A stretch of DNA of 43,018 nt from Glycomyces algeriensis (GTDB lineage Bacteria > Actinomycetota > Actinomycetes > Mycobacteriales > Micromonosporaceae): NCBI RefSeq assembly GCF_027622855.1, contig NZ_JAPZVR010000015.1, forward strand, positions 52,578-95,595, written 5' to 3'. Positions 14,462 to 22,846 of this stretch are shown piece after piece. Under the pieces are notes generated by a model that was not told the origin of the DNA, ran no database searches, and was given only the letters and a program-made list of their open reading frames with translations. Each line of letters opens with the position of its first letter. Position 1 is the first letter of the stretch. The position numbers and the translations under genes were made by a program.

Positions 14462-15163
14462 TTAAGGGGTGGGGCTGCACTTCGGGGTGATGCCGAACTT
14501 GTAGCCCTTCGCGGCCAGCTGCGGGAGCGCGATTTCGAGGGCCTCTACGGTCTGCGAGCGGTCGCCGCCGCCGTCGTGCATGAGCACCACGTCGCCGGGG
14601 GTGGCCCCGAGCAGGACGTTGACGATCGCGTCGACGCCCGGCCGGTCCCAGTCCCTGGTGTCCTCGTTCCACAGCTGCCGCTGCAGGCCTGCGGCGGTGA
14701 TCGCCTGGTTGACCGTGGTGTTGTGGGCCCCGTAGGGCGGGCGGAAGCAGTTCACCTCGGCGCCGTGGCTCTCGAGCAGGTTCTGGGTGCGGCCGATCTG
14801 CGAGTCCATCTGGGCGCGGGTCAGGGTGGTCATGTCCGGGTGGTCCCAGGTGTGGTTGCCGAGCGTGTGGCCGCCGTCCAGGATCGCGTCCACGCGGGCG
14901 GGGTCGCGCTGGGCGTTCTGGCCGAGGAGGAAGAAGGTCGCCTTCGCGTTGTTCGCCTCTAGGACCTCGAGGATGTCGTCGGTGTAGGCGCCGCCGGGGC
15001 CGTCGTCGAAGGTCAGGAAGATCTGGCCGTTCCAGGGGTCGTCCGCCGCGGCGGGTGCGGGGGCGCTCGCCGGGGCGGCGTCCTGGGCGTTGGCGGGGGC
15101 GGCGAGGAGGAGGGAGGCGGCGATCGCAGCAGCGGCGACCACCGAGAGGCGAAGAAGGTTCAT
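14462..15163 (-). CDS. Secreted polysaccharide deacetylase (NodB domain)
   Basis: This is a 233-residue carbohydrate esterase 4 family protein. A signal peptide occupies about residues 1-26 (cleavage after PANA), then an Ala/Pro-rich linker. The NodB motifs are complete: TFDDGP with Asp53 and Asp54, HTLGNHTWDH with metal ligands His104 and His108, RPPYGA, DTRDW and VLMHDGG. It probably removes N-acetyl groups from peptidoglycan, chitin oligomers or another wall glycan. The ATG at 15163 directly precedes the hydrophobic leader, and its Shine-Dalgarno is weak. The reading frame extends upstream to 15439, but that part is antisense to proC and does not look coding. Confidence 0.92.
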   Translation of the reverse strand: MNLLRLSVVAAAAIAASLLLAAPANAQDAAPASAPAPAAADDPWNGQIFLTFDDGPGGAYTDDILEVLEANNAKATFFLLGQNAQRDPARVDAILDGGHTLGNHTWDHPDMTTLTRAQMDSQIGRTQNLLESHGAEVNCFRPPYGAHNTTVNQAITAAGLQRQLWNEDTRDWDRPGVDAIVNVLLGATPGDVVLMHDGGGDRSQTVEALEIALPQLAAKGYKFGITPKCSPTP

Positions 15164-15261
15164 CCACTCATCGTGGCGTGTCGCGCTTTGTCGCGCAACG
15201 AGGGAGATCTCACGTAAGTCGCTTGTGTACCAAGACAACCAACCGGCGAGGCCGGAGCGTA

Positions 15262-16053
15262 TCAGCCGCCGGGGAGTTCCCCGCCGCGCTGGGCGGCGGC
15301 GGCGACGGCGGCCCGGATCGCCTCGTCCACATTCGACTCGTCGAGGGAGGTCAGGGCGGCTTCGGTGGTCCCTCCGGGCGTGGCGATCCGCTCCAGGAGC
15401 GCGGCGGGCGGCTCGTCCGAGTCCTGCAGGTGCAGGCACGCGCCGAGCAGCATCTGGTCGACCAGGACGCGGGCGTCGACCGGGTCCATGCCGCCGTCCA
15501 CGGCGGCGTTCGTCATCGAGTCGGCGAGGTAGTACAGGAACGCCGGGCCCGAACCGGCAACGGCCGTAACGAGATTCATCATGGACTCTTCGGCGATCAC
15601 GGTGACCCCGATGCGGTCGAACAGGTCCTCGATCTCGGTCAGGTCGGTGCCCTCGGGGGCGGCCAGCGCGGTGGCCGCCCGGCGGGCGCGCGCGGCGATG
15701 TTGGTCATCGCGCGGACGGCCGTGATGCCGGCGGGGAGGCGCTCGGCGAGCCTGGCGAGGGGCACACCGGCGGCGAGGGAGACGACGACCGCGTCGGGCG
15801 AGAGGGAGGGGCCGATCGCGGAGAGCAGGGGGCCGACTGCGACGGGCGGGACGGCGATGATCACGACGTCCGCGTCGGCGACGGCACTGGGATTGTCGGT
15901 GCCGACCTCGACGCCGTACGCGTCGGCCAGGCGGGCGGCGCGGTCGGCGGGCAGGGCGGTGGCCCAGATCTGGGCGGGCGGCAGTCCGGAGTCGATCAGC
16001 CCGGCGAGGACCGCCTCGCCGAGATGGCCCACGCCGAGCAGCGCGATGTCCAT
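15262..16053 (-). CDS. proC: Pyrroline-5-carboxylate reductase
   Basis: This is a 263-residue P5C reductase that converts 1-pyrroline-5-carboxylate to proline with NAD(P)H. It has an N-terminal Rossmann domain (MDIALLGVGHLGEAVLAGL) and a VVIIAVPPVAV segment. The family signatures are the AVAGSGPAFLYYLADSM motif, the MLLGACLHLQ helix and the TPGGTTEAAL substrate loop near the C-terminus. Length is normal. The ATG at 16053 begins at the Rossmann strand. It stands between the deacetylase gene and the DUF1990/GNAT operon on the same strand, with gaps on both sides, so it probably has its own promoter. Confidence 0.93.
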   Translation of the reverse strand: MDIALLGVGHLGEAVLAGLIDSGLPPAQIWATALPADRAARLADAYGVEVGTDNPSAVADADVVIIAVPPVAVGPLLSAIGPSLSPDAVVVSLAAGVPLARLAERLPAGITAVRAMTNIAARARRAATALAAPEGTDLTEIEDLFDRIGVTVIAEESMMNLVTAVAGSGPAFLYYLADSMTNAAVDGGMDPVDARVLVDQMLLGACLHLQDSDEPPAALLERIATPGGTTEAALTSLDESNVDEAIRAAVAAAAQRGGELPGG

Positions 16054-16131
16054 GTCCTCACCTCCGTGTCAGCGCTCCACTGTCCGAAATCTACGGGCCG
16101 GGCCTCCCGGGGACCGGGAATCGGGGGAAAT

Positions 16132-16145
16132 GCCGCTTACGCGGC
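16132..16145 (-). terminator. Terminator of the GNAT-DUF1990 operon
   Basis: GCCGC-TTAC-GCGGC forms a compact hairpin followed on the minus strand by ATTTCCCC. It lies downstream of the DUF1990 stop (16270) and upstream of proC on the same strand. A-rich and T-rich flanks on both sides would let it work in either direction. Confidence 0.55.
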
Positions 16146-16273
16146 TTTCTCAGGTGGCGCTTGCAAATCGTACGTGTGTGCTATCGGCGAGGTTAGCGAG
16201 CCCTGAATGCGCGCTCGCCGCGACGCTGCCGATCCGTGAGTTTGCGCTCTCGGCGACGCTCGCGAGCCGTCAG
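16142..16273. repeat. Degenerate tandem repeat, 33-bp period
   Basis: Three 33-bp units lie at 16175-16207, 16208-16240 and 16241-16273. A fourth, more diverged unit lies before them from about 16142. Each carries a core like GCGCTC-(N)-GCGACGCT followed by a CGT-GAG or CGT-CAG end. The last unit overlaps the stop codon of the DUF1990 gene, the rest is intergenic. It covers most of the gap between that gene and proC. Confidence 0.55.
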
Positions 16274-16761
16274 CGCGAACTGCAGGCGTCGCGCATGGTG
16301 TCCATGAAATGGTCGGTGGCGCGCGACTGCAGGAACCGGGCGACCGGCGCCCCGAGTCGCGCGGCGGTGGTGCCGGGCACGGAGAAGGACCGCAGGGAGA
16401 AGCGGACGCGGCCGTCGATCGCCTCGAGGAGGAACCCGGCCTCGCCGCGTTCGGGGTGGCCGGGCATGGAGCCGTAGCCGAACCCGGTGCGGCCGGGTGT
16501 TTCCTCGGCCCACACGACCTGGCACGGGATGCGCAGGACCCCGGCGAAGCGGAGCGTGACCTCGACTCCGGGGGCGGCGCGGTCGGCGGTCGACTCGGGG
16601 TGGAGGCCGCACCGTTCGTGCAGGCCCCAGGTCATGAGCACTTCAGCGGCCTCTGCGAAGGGCGCGTCGAGGTCGACCGAGCGGAGGAGGTGGCGGTAGC
16701 CGGGCGGGAGCGGCCCGGCACGGGTCGCGCCGGCCTCGGGGTAGTTGACCTTGAACTCCAC
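16270..16761 (-). CDS. DUF1990 family protein
   Basis: This is a 163-residue protein matching DUF1990. It begins with NYPEAGATRAGPLPPGYRHL and continues with APGVEVTLRF, then IPCQVVWAEE, GYGSMPGHPERGEAGFLLE and a FSLRSFSVPGTTAARLGAPV tail. Function is unknown. Related proteins are treated as SRPBCC-like ligand-binding folds. The GTG at 16761 follows the stop of the acetyltransferase gene by 2 bp, with GGTGGA inside the preceding codons as a ribosome site, so translation is probably coupled. Its last codons lie in the third unit of a 33-bp tandem repeat. Confidence 0.83.
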   Translation of the reverse strand: MEFKVNYPEAGATRAGPLPPGYRHLLRSVDLDAPFAEAAEVLMTWGLHERCGLHPESTADRAAPGVEVTLRFAGVLRIPCQVVWAEETPGRTGFGYGSMPGHPERGEAGFLLEAIDGRVRFSLRSFSVPGTTAARLGAPVARFLQSRATDHFMDTMRDACSSR

Positions 16762-16763
16762 GG

Positions 16764-17306
16764 TCAGTCCACCGCCGTGCCCGCGGCGAGGGCGGGGTTG
16801 AGGACCTGGAAGAGCAGGTGGTCCTGCCACCTCCCGGCGATCTTGAGGTACGCGGGGGCCATGCCGATCGGCTCGAAGCCGTTGCGCTGCAGCACCTTCT
16901 GCGAGGCGTGGTTGTCGACGAGGGTCTCCGCCTGGACCCGCAGGAGCCCCAGGTCCTCGAACGCGATCCGCTTCGCGAGCCGCACGGCCTCGGTCGCGAC
17001 GCCGCGCCCGGCGGCGGACTTCGCGACCCAGTAGCCGGTGCTGCACGAGCGGAAGTACGGGCCGCGCACGATCGAGTTGAGGAAGATCTGGCCCGCGACC
17101 CGTCCGTCGTCCTCGATCGCATAAGTGAGGCCGGTGCCGGCCTCGGCGCGGGCGAACGCGGCCTCGATCGCCTCGCGCACGCCCGCGGCGGTGTACGAGG
17201 CCTCGCCCCTCTCGGGTTCCCAGGGCGCGAGGTGGTCCCGGCTCTCGCGTCGCAGCGCCGCGATCGGCTCCGCGTCCTCGAGCGCGATGGGGCGAATGGT
17301 GATCAT
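16764..17306 (-). CDS. GNAT family N-acetyltransferase (RimJ/RimL-like)
   Basis: This is a 180-residue GNAT protein. It starts at the first beta strand (MITIRPIALEDAEPIAAL). It carries the acetyl-CoA segment with the R/Q-x-x-G-x-G/A pattern in AKSAAGRGVATEAVRLA, followed by the LLRVQAETLVDNHASQKVLQRNGFEPIG section typical of RimJ/RimL ribosomal-protein or small-molecule acetyltransferases. The substrate is unknown. The ATG at 17306 lacks a strong Shine-Dalgarno. It is the first gene of a two-gene operon with DUF1990 and is divergent from the VWA gene. Confidence 0.88.
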   Translation of the reverse strand: MITIRPIALEDAEPIAALRRESRDHLAPWEPERGEASYTAAGVREAIEAAFARAEAGTGLTYAIEDDGRVAGQIFLNSIVRGPYFRSCSTGYWVAKSAAGRGVATEAVRLAKRIAFEDLGLLRVQAETLVDNHASQKVLQRNGFEPIGMAPAYLKIAGRWQDHLLFQVLNPALAAGTAVD

Positions 17307-17458
17307 GGTTTGATTCTGCCGCGTCGCGGACGCGCCGGGGGTACGGGTGCGGACATCGACCGACCCCGATGGGAGCGCGGTTGCGGCATACTGAGTCTGC
17401 AACCATTCGGAACCACCCTCGGACCACACCCCTCAGCGACACGGCAACGGAGCCACCA

Positions 17459-19552
17459 GTGCCCGCAGCAGTACCCGACCGGACCGAACCGAACGACACA
17501 CCTGAAGCACCGCAACCGGACTCGACCGGACCGAAGCACAAGGCCGAAACGGACGAGGGCGCCATCGCGCGCGCGGTCGCCGATGCGATCCGGCGGGCCG
17601 CGCCCGCGATCACCGGCATCGGGGTGCTCCTGCTCTGCCTCGAACTCCTCATCGGAGCGGTCCCGCCCGCGTGGCGCACCGTGCTCATCATCATCGGCAT
17701 CGCACTCGCGGCCGGCTCCTGGCTGTGGGACCTGCTCTATCCGAGCAACGGGAAGCGCCGCCGGATGGTCGCCGTGATCGTGGGTGTCAGCGTGTTCTTC
17801 CTGGTCGTCGGCTACATCCTGAACCCGGCGGGGAGCCGGATGCTGGATCGGCTCGTCGACTGCGCCGACCCGGTCGAACTCACCGTGCTGACGCCGGTGG
17901 ACGGCGCCGCCGGATTCGCGAAGGCCATCGCCGACTTCAACCGCGCGAACGTGGACGACAACAAGTGCCGCGAGGCGAACGTGACCGCCTACAGCGCACC
18001 CTGGCCGCAGGTCGAGCAGGCGATGGCCGAGGGCTGGAAGCTCTCCAGCGAGGATGGTGATGAGAACGAGGAGAGCGAGGAGGACGAGGAGGACGAGGAG
18101 TCCACGCAGTTCGAGTCGCTGCGCGACGTCGGGCCCCGCCCCCACTTCTGGATCGCCGAATCGCGGACCCAGGTCGAGCTCGCCTACAAGCAGATCGACG
18201 CCTCCGAACTCAACTACGAGGTCTTCGAGACCGACGACGCCGCGCCGATCGGCCGCACCCCGCTGGTCCTGGCCGTGCCGTCCAAGGCGCTCGGCGACGG
18301 GTTCAACGGCGACGAGCGGACCACCGAGCGGCCCCTGGCCGACCTCATCACCGAGCTCGACGAATCCCTGGGCACCCCGGTCCTCAGGTCGGACCCAGCC
18401 GTGGCCACTTCGAGTCTGCTGTTCCTGCGCGCGCTCTACGGCCCGGACGCCGAGCCCAGCGCCGCGGGCACCCGTGTGGACAAGCTGCTCGCCGACATGG
18501 CCGCCTCCGAGGGCTACGCCGCATCCACCAGCGACACCGACCTGCTCTGCGACCTCGCCCGCACCCAGGGCGCGAACCCCGAGGTCGCGGTGCTCACCAC
18601 CGAGGCGGCGCTCGCCCGCTACAACAATGGCGACTCGCTCGGCAACGGCTGTGCGCTCACCGAGACCGGCCGCTCCGGATTCGCCCCGGTCTACGGCACC
18701 CACTTCGGCTCGCTCGACTACCAGGGCGTGTACCTCGGATGGGACAGCCACATGGAAAAGGAGCGCATGGAGGTCGCCGACAAGCTGCAGGCCTGGCTCG
18801 CGGGCCGGGACGACCGCTGGAACCCCACGCAGATGGGCATACGCGACGAGCACTACAACGGCGGCAGTATCGAAGGGGGCGACGAGTTCGAAACCGCGTT
18901 CGAGGTCCAGGCCGATCCGATCAGCGCCGGCGAGTTGGAGGACCTGCGGGACGTCTACGGCGACAACCGGCTCCCCACCACCGTGCTGCTCGCCATCGAC
19001 CACTCGGGCACCATGAACACGCCTGTGAGCGGCGGGCGGACCCGCTTCGAGCTCGCTGCCGACGGCGTCGCGACAGCGCTGCAGTACCTCGGCGCAAATA
19101 CAGAGGACCAGGCAGCACTGTGGACGTTCCCAGGTCCGGGCAGCGAGCCGCACGATGTCGTGTTCGGCATGACCGCCGACCCCGGCGACGACGCGGCCGG
19201 GATGCTCGCCGCCACCGCCCCCACCTCCGGAGTCGACCTGCACCAGACCGTGGTCGACGGTATCGCCGAGCTCGACGCCGCCGGCAGCACCGAAGGGAAT
19301 AACGCCATGGTGGTGCTCACCGACGGGGACGACACCGACACCTCCGCGACCACAGTGGAGGATGTGGAGGCGGCGCTCGACGACTCGGAGGCGCACCTGT
19401 ACCTGATCGCGGTGGGCGAGGTCTCCTGCCGATCCGCGAACTTCGCGAACCTGGTCGTGGACACCCGCGTCACCTGCCTGGAAGCCGAGGAGGAGCAGAT
19501 CACCGTGACGTTCGACAGCCTGTTCAACCAGTTGTGGAGCGGCAATGACTGA
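17459..19552 (+). CDS. Membrane protein with substrate-binding and von Willebrand A domains
   Basis: This protein of 697 residues has a Pro/Thr-rich cytoplasmic N-terminus and three membrane helices (about 51-68, 72-94 and 103-121). A large outer domain resembling ABC substrate-binding proteins follows (about 130-490). An acidic run of Glu/Asp (about 198-214) interrupts it. A C-terminal VWA domain (about 500-690) has an intact MIDAS: DHSGT starting at Asp514 and TDGDDT at about 621-626. VWA domains bind protein ligands through a divalent metal. The GTG at 17459 has GGAG 6 nt upstream, and an in-frame ATG at 17369 lies in the promoter region. Its stop overlaps the next start by 8 bp, so the next protein is the obvious partner. 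Confidence 0.82.
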   Translation: MPAAVPDRTEPNDTPEAPQPDSTGPKHKAETDEGAIARAVADAIRRAAPAITGIGVLLLCLELLIGAVPPAWRTVLIIIGIALAAGSWLWDLLYPSNGKRRRMVAVIVGVSVFFLVVGYILNPAGSRMLDRLVDCADPVELTVLTPVDGAAGFAKAIADFNRANVDDNKCREANVTAYSAPWPQVEQAMAEGWKLSSEDGDENEESEEDEEDEESTQFESLRDVGPRPHFWIAESRTQVELAYKQIDASELNYEVFETDDAAPIGRTPLVLAVPSKALGDGFNGDERTTERPLADLITELDESLGTPVLRSDPAVATSSLLFLRALYGPDAEPSAAGTRVDKLLADMAASEGYAASTSDTDLLCDLARTQGANPEVAVLTTEAALARYNNGDSLGNGCALTETGRSGFAPVYGTHFGSLDYQGVYLGWDSHMEKERMEVADKLQAWLAGRDDRWNPTQMGIRDEHYNGGSIEGGDEFETAFEVQADPISAGELEDLRDVYGDNRLPTTVLLAIDHSGTMNTPVSGGRTRFELAADGVATALQYLGANTEDQAALWTFPGPGSEPHDVVFGMTADPGDDAAGMLAATAPTSGVDLHQTVVDGIAELDAAGSTEGNNAMVVLTDGDDTDTSATTVEDVEAALDDSEAHLYLIAVGEVSCRSANFANLVVDTRVTCLEAEEEQITVTFDSLFNQLWSGND

Positions 19553-20948
19553 CAAGAAACCGCTCCGCAGGACGGTGGCCCGCCGCACCTTGTTCGAGGC
19601 GGTCGGCGGGTTCCTCGCCGCCGGCGCGATCGGCGGCGCCTACATGCTCGGAAAGCGCGAACCCGGCAGCGATTGGGAGAACCTCCACGGTGAGCGACTG
19701 CAGCTCTGGGCCTCCCAGGACGCGACCGCCAACGGACAGCGCCGGCTCCTCATCGACCAGTGGAACGCCTGGCACGACGGTCACCAGGTGGAGATGGTGG
19801 AGCTGCCGCCCATCGCCGACCTGCAGTACAGCGCGATCCACGCCGCGCTCCAGGCCAAGGACGAAGGCGTCGACATCGTGGACCTCGACGTGCCCTGGAT
19901 AACCGAGTTCGCCGCGGCCGGCCACCTGGTGCCCTTCGACGACCGCGACGCCAAGGGGTTCCTCGAACACCCCTTGGCAGCCGGAAAGGTCGAGGGCGGA
20001 CTCTACGCACTGCCGTTCAACACCAACGTGGGCATGCTCTACTACCGCAGGGGCGACAAGTCCGACCACGCGAACGGCATCCTCACCGCCGACGAGGCCG
20101 ACTCCCTCCGAACCTGGGACGACCTGGCCGACGCCATCAGTACGATCCTCACCAGCGGGAACAATTTCCGCGGCGGCATCGCCATGCAACTGGCTTCCTA
20201 TGAGGGCTTCACCGTCAACGTCTGGGAATACCTGCTGGCCAACGGGATCGAACTCAATGACAAAGAAGCCGGCACGATCGACTTCCGAGGGAACGAGGCC
20301 CGCACCCTGCTCGGCGACCTCGCCCGGAGCCTTCACGAACAGGTGGAGACGGGCAAGTACCTGATCCTTCCGGATGCACTGCAGCACAACGAGGACGAGT
20401 CCCTAGCCGCGTTCCAGAACGGAGACGTCCCGTTCCTGCGGCACTGGCCGCAGGCGATCCGGACCCTGGAGTGCGGGGCGTTCACCGGAGAGGCCGCGTC
20501 CACTGCGTTCAAGGTCGGCGTCGTGCCGATGCCCGGCGGGGTGCTCGGCGGCGGGAGCCTCGCGGTGAGCGCGTACTCCCAGCGCAAGCAGGTCTCCCGG
20601 GACCTCGTCAGGTTCCTGACCGGCCCCGCGAGCCAGCAGCTGCTGTTCGAGCGCGGCGGCTTCGCGGCCACCCGGCACGAGCCGTACTTCGACGCGATGG
20701 CCCAGATAGAGAACGGCATCCCGGCCTCGGGCAGCGACTGCGAGTCCGTGGGCGGACCGCGGAGCGAGGCCGAGGCGCTTTACCGGGCGCTCACCGCCGG
20801 CGAACCCGGCCAGCGGCCCAGAGAGCGGCGCTACACGCAGTTCAGCCGCGCGTTCCGCGATTTCCTGCACCCCAGGCTCAGCCAGGACGGCGCCCCCGAA
20901 CTGGACGACCTCGCTTCGCTCCTTGAGAAGGCCCTCGAAGGCAAGTGA
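19545..20948 (+). CDS. ABC-type extracellular solute-binding protein without cognate permeases
   Basis: This is a 467-residue family 1 (sugar-type) solute-binding protein. The N-terminus has RRTVARRTLFEAVGG followed by a hydrophobic stretch and AYMLG. It could be a twin-arginine-like leader or a membrane anchor, and there is no lipobox cysteine. The body shows the two-lobe pattern, with LQLWASQDATANGQRRLLIDQW and a VDIVDLDVPWITEFAAAGHLVPFDD segment. It also has YALPFNTNVGMLYYR and PMPGGVLGGGSLAVSAYS near the hinge. The start codon overlaps the VWA gene by 8 bp (ATGACTGA), so the two are translationally coupled. No permease or ATPase gene lies nearby, so a sensing or wall-associated role is as likely as transport. 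Confidence 0.85.
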   Translation: MTDKKPLRRTVARRTLFEAVGGFLAAGAIGGAYMLGKREPGSDWENLHGERLQLWASQDATANGQRRLLIDQWNAWHDGHQVEMVELPPIADLQYSAIHAALQAKDEGVDIVDLDVPWITEFAAAGHLVPFDDRDAKGFLEHPLAAGKVEGGLYALPFNTNVGMLYYRRGDKSDHANGILTADEADSLRTWDDLADAISTILTSGNNFRGGIAMQLASYEGFTVNVWEYLLANGIELNDKEAGTIDFRGNEARTLLGDLARSLHEQVETGKYLILPDALQHNEDESLAAFQNGDVPFLRHWPQAIRTLECGAFTGEAASTAFKVGVVPMPGGVLGGGSLAVSAYSQRKQVSRDLVRFLTGPASQQLLFERGGFAATRHEPYFDAMAQIENGIPASGSDCESVGGPRSEAEALYRALTAGEPGQRPRERRYTQFSRAFRDFLHPRLSQDGAPELDDLASLLEKALEGK

Positions 20949-20952
20949 ACGC

Positions 20953-21006
20953 CTAGGGGCTTTTTGGGCCGGGCAGCGGCCGGCGGGGTCGCTCAGACAC
21001 CCCTAG
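20953..21006. repeat. Repeat family copy B, internally deleted
   Basis: The 54-bp segment starts with CTAGGGG and ends with CCCCTAG. Its right half (GGGCCGG, AGCGGCCGGCGGGGT, CTCAGACACCCC) matches the right end of the copy at 24645-24843 with a handful of substitutions. It lies between convergent genes. The CTA at 21003-21005 within its right end is the TAG stop codon of the minus-strand acetyltransferase gene. Confidence 0.65.
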
Positions 21007-21518
21007 TCCCGCAGGTCGAGGGTGTACCAGTCCAGGACCCGGCCGTCGGGTTCGCTGCGGCGCTGCAGGAACGCGAAACCCGCCCGGGCCGCGACGGCCG
21101 CCGAGCGGGTGTTCGCCGGTTCGCAGCGGATGACCGCCTCCTTGCAGCCGATCGCCGCCGCGTACGAGCAGGCGAGGATCACCGCGCGGGTGGCCAGGCC
21201 GCGGCCGCGCCACTGCGCGTACAGCCCGTACGCGAGGTTCGCCTGGCCCTCGCGCAGGTAGTACTGGCCGGTCTGGACTTCCACGGTCCCGGCGAGCGCG
21301 AGGTCGTCGCCAACGCGGATGCCGAAGTGGTGGAACGGCCCGCCGTCGCTCCACCACCGGGCGCAGCGCTCCAGGTGGTCGCGCAGGCCCTCCGGGGTCG
21401 AGGGGTCCCCGCCGAGCCAGCGCACCAGCTCCTCGTCCTCCCCTGCGTAATGGGCCTCGAAGTCGCCGGGCCCGAGCGGGAGGAGCGTGACCGTGCCGTC
21501 GGTGAGCGCCTCGTGCAT
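21003..21518 (-). CDS. GNAT family N-acetyltransferase
   Basis: This is a 171-residue GNAT protein. The acetyl-CoA binding core is AYGLYAQWRGRGLATRAVILACSYA with its R-G-R-G-L-A loop. The late motif is EAVIRCEPANTRSAAVAARAGFAF and the sequence ends at a VLDWYTLDL strand. This resembles RimJ/RimL-type enzymes. The substrate is not inferable. The ATG at 21518 has AAGG and GAGG sequences just upstream. Its TAG stop lies inside the terminal repeat of a short repeated element. Confidence 0.85.
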   Translation of the reverse strand: MHEALTDGTVTLLPLGPGDFEAHYAGEDEELVRWLGGDPSTPEGLRDHLERCARWWSDGGPFHHFGIRVGDDLALAGTVEVQTGQYYLREGQANLAYGLYAQWRGRGLATRAVILACSYAAAIGCKEAVIRCEPANTRSAAVAARAGFAFLQRRSEPDGRVLDWYTLDLRD

Positions 21519-21558
21519 GCCCTCAGCCTTGCGCAATCCCCGCCCTCCCGCAACGGAT

Positions 21559-22560
21559 TCAGCGGGTGCGGCGCAGCGCGAACCAGCCGAGGACCGCGAT
21601 GAGGAGCACGGCGGCCGTGTTGTGCCCGTACTTCGCGACCGGGTCGACGTCGCCGATCGGCGTTGCCAGGAACCCGGTGAGCGCCTGCGAGAGCAGCGCG
21701 CCGATCGCGATCGCGGTGACCTGGCGGCGGCCCCATGCGGTCGAGCGCGCGAAGTAGGCGGCGGCGAGGCCGGCGGCGCACAGCATCCCTGCGGTGACGG
21801 CGACCCAGGCCCAGGTCTCGTACAGCCCGAACGAGAACACCGCGACCGCCGAGGCGGCGACGAGCACCCACAAGGGAGGGATGCGCCGTTCCACGCGGAC
21901 GGCCTTCCTGCGGCCGAACGCGAGCGCGAGCACGATGAGCAGTGCCGCCACCGCGCCCGCACCCGCGAGTTGGCCGGCCGAGGCGTGGTCGGTCTCGGTC
22001 TCGTAGTGCCAGTCCAGGACCATCCAGGCCCCGGCCAGGTACAGCAGCACGGTCACGATCAGCCCGAACGGCCGCAGCCACGGGCGGTCGGCGGACCGGG
22101 GCCCGAGGCCCTCGACCACGGCGATCGGGGCGGCGAAGCTCATGATCATGTGCCCGAGCACGAACGTGAGCGCGGTCGAGGCCGCGAATCCGAACGCGGG
22201 GATCCAGGTGGGCCCGACCAGCTCCTGCCAGTAGTCGATGCCGCGGTAGTCCTCGGAGAACATCGACTGGTCGATGATCCCGGCCTGCACGACTCCGAGC
22301 GCCGCCGCGATCGCGAGCACGGCGCCCCAGCCGAGCCCGAACCGGCGCGCGGCCTCGCGCAGGAGCACCGCCGGGGCGCCGTACAGGGGGATGAAGACGA
22401 CGAGGCCGGCCAGCAGCGCGAGGGCGTTCCCGGTCGTGTCGTCGTAGCCGACCAGGCTCTCGGCCGCGATCGGCGAGAGCACGAGGAGCGCGAGCACCAG
22501 GAGCAGCCGGACCGGGCCGACCCGCTGCGGCGCATCGAGGGAGGTGGTGGTGGTTTCCAT
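21559..22560 (-). CDS. Polytopic membrane protein of unknown function
   Basis: This is a 333-residue protein with about ten hydrophobic helices. Characteristic stretches are LLLVLALLVLSPIAAESLVGY near the start, VVFIPLYGAPAVLLREAARRFGLGW, and a central GHMIMSFAAPIAVVEGLGPRSADRPWL with the only long polar loops. I do not recognise a family with confidence. It begins with an ATG at 22560 and lies divergent from the two-component system. Actinobacterial kinases of this type often control a neighbouring membrane protein, so it may be the output or a sensory partner. Confidence 0.7.
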   Translation of the reverse strand: METTTTSLDAPQRVGPVRLLLVLALLVLSPIAAESLVGYDDTTGNALALLAGLVVFIPLYGAPAVLLREAARRFGLGWGAVLAIAAALGVVQAGIIDQSMFSEDYRGIDYWQELVGPTWIPAFGFAASTALTFVLGHMIMSFAAPIAVVEGLGPRSADRPWLRPFGLIVTVLLYLAGAWMVLDWHYETETDHASAGQLAGAGAVAALLIVLALAFGRRKAVRVERRIPPLWVLVAASAVAVFSFGLYETWAWVAVTAGMLCAAGLAAAYFARSTAWGRRQVTAIAIGALLSQALTGFLATPIGDVDPVAKYGHNTAAVLLIAVLGWFALRRTR

Positions 22561-22727
22561 GCCTTCGACGCTATGGGCCGGGGCGGGCCCGGCGCATCGG
22601 CGATCGGTCGCGACCGGCCCGTCCAAGGCATCGCATCGCGGGGCTCGGGGCGCGACCGAGGGATCGCGCGGGCCGACGAAAGTATCGGATCGGGCGGCGA
22701 AGCTCGCCGCGGGCGGTGCGGGACGGA

Positions 22728-22743
22728 TAGGTTCGGGCGCATG
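22728..22743 (+). promoter_or_regulatory. Leaderless promoter and probable original start of the kinase gene
   Basis: TAGGTT at 22728-22733 fits a -10 box and lies 7 nt before an ATG at 22741, the spacing of leaderless actinobacterial genes. The frame from that ATG (MNGERDSAC...) stops at 22839 after running into repeat copy C. It is out of frame with the kinase. Confidence 0.4.
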
Positions 22744-22782
22744 AACGGCGAGCGAGATAGTGCCTGTGCGGTGAATCCGGGT

Positions 22783-22846
22783 GAGTCGATATCCGAGTGC
22801 GCCCCGACAATGCGGCGAGCGGCCGAATGCGCCGGATAGCGGCCGT
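22783..22846. repeat. Repeat family copy C, inside the 5' end of the kinase gene
   Basis: GAGTCGATATCCGAGT (22783-22798) matches the left part of the 24.65-kb copy at 15 of 16 positions. The block at 22802-22846 (CCCCGACAATGCGGCGAGC and on) matches the right block of copies A and D. About 87 bp of the interior present in D is missing. The segment overlaps the candidate kinase starts. Confidence 0.65.

Noticed and set aside
13386..15167. 593-codon minus-strand frame spanning the membrane protein and deacetylase genes
   Set aside because: It is Arg/Pro-rich, crosses a perfect terminator and is antisense or out of frame to two well-supported genes.
17303..19588. 761-codon minus-strand frame opposite the VWA gene
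   Set aside because: The plus strand encodes clear membrane helices and a VWA MIDAS. The minus frame is only its complement in a GC-biased genome.
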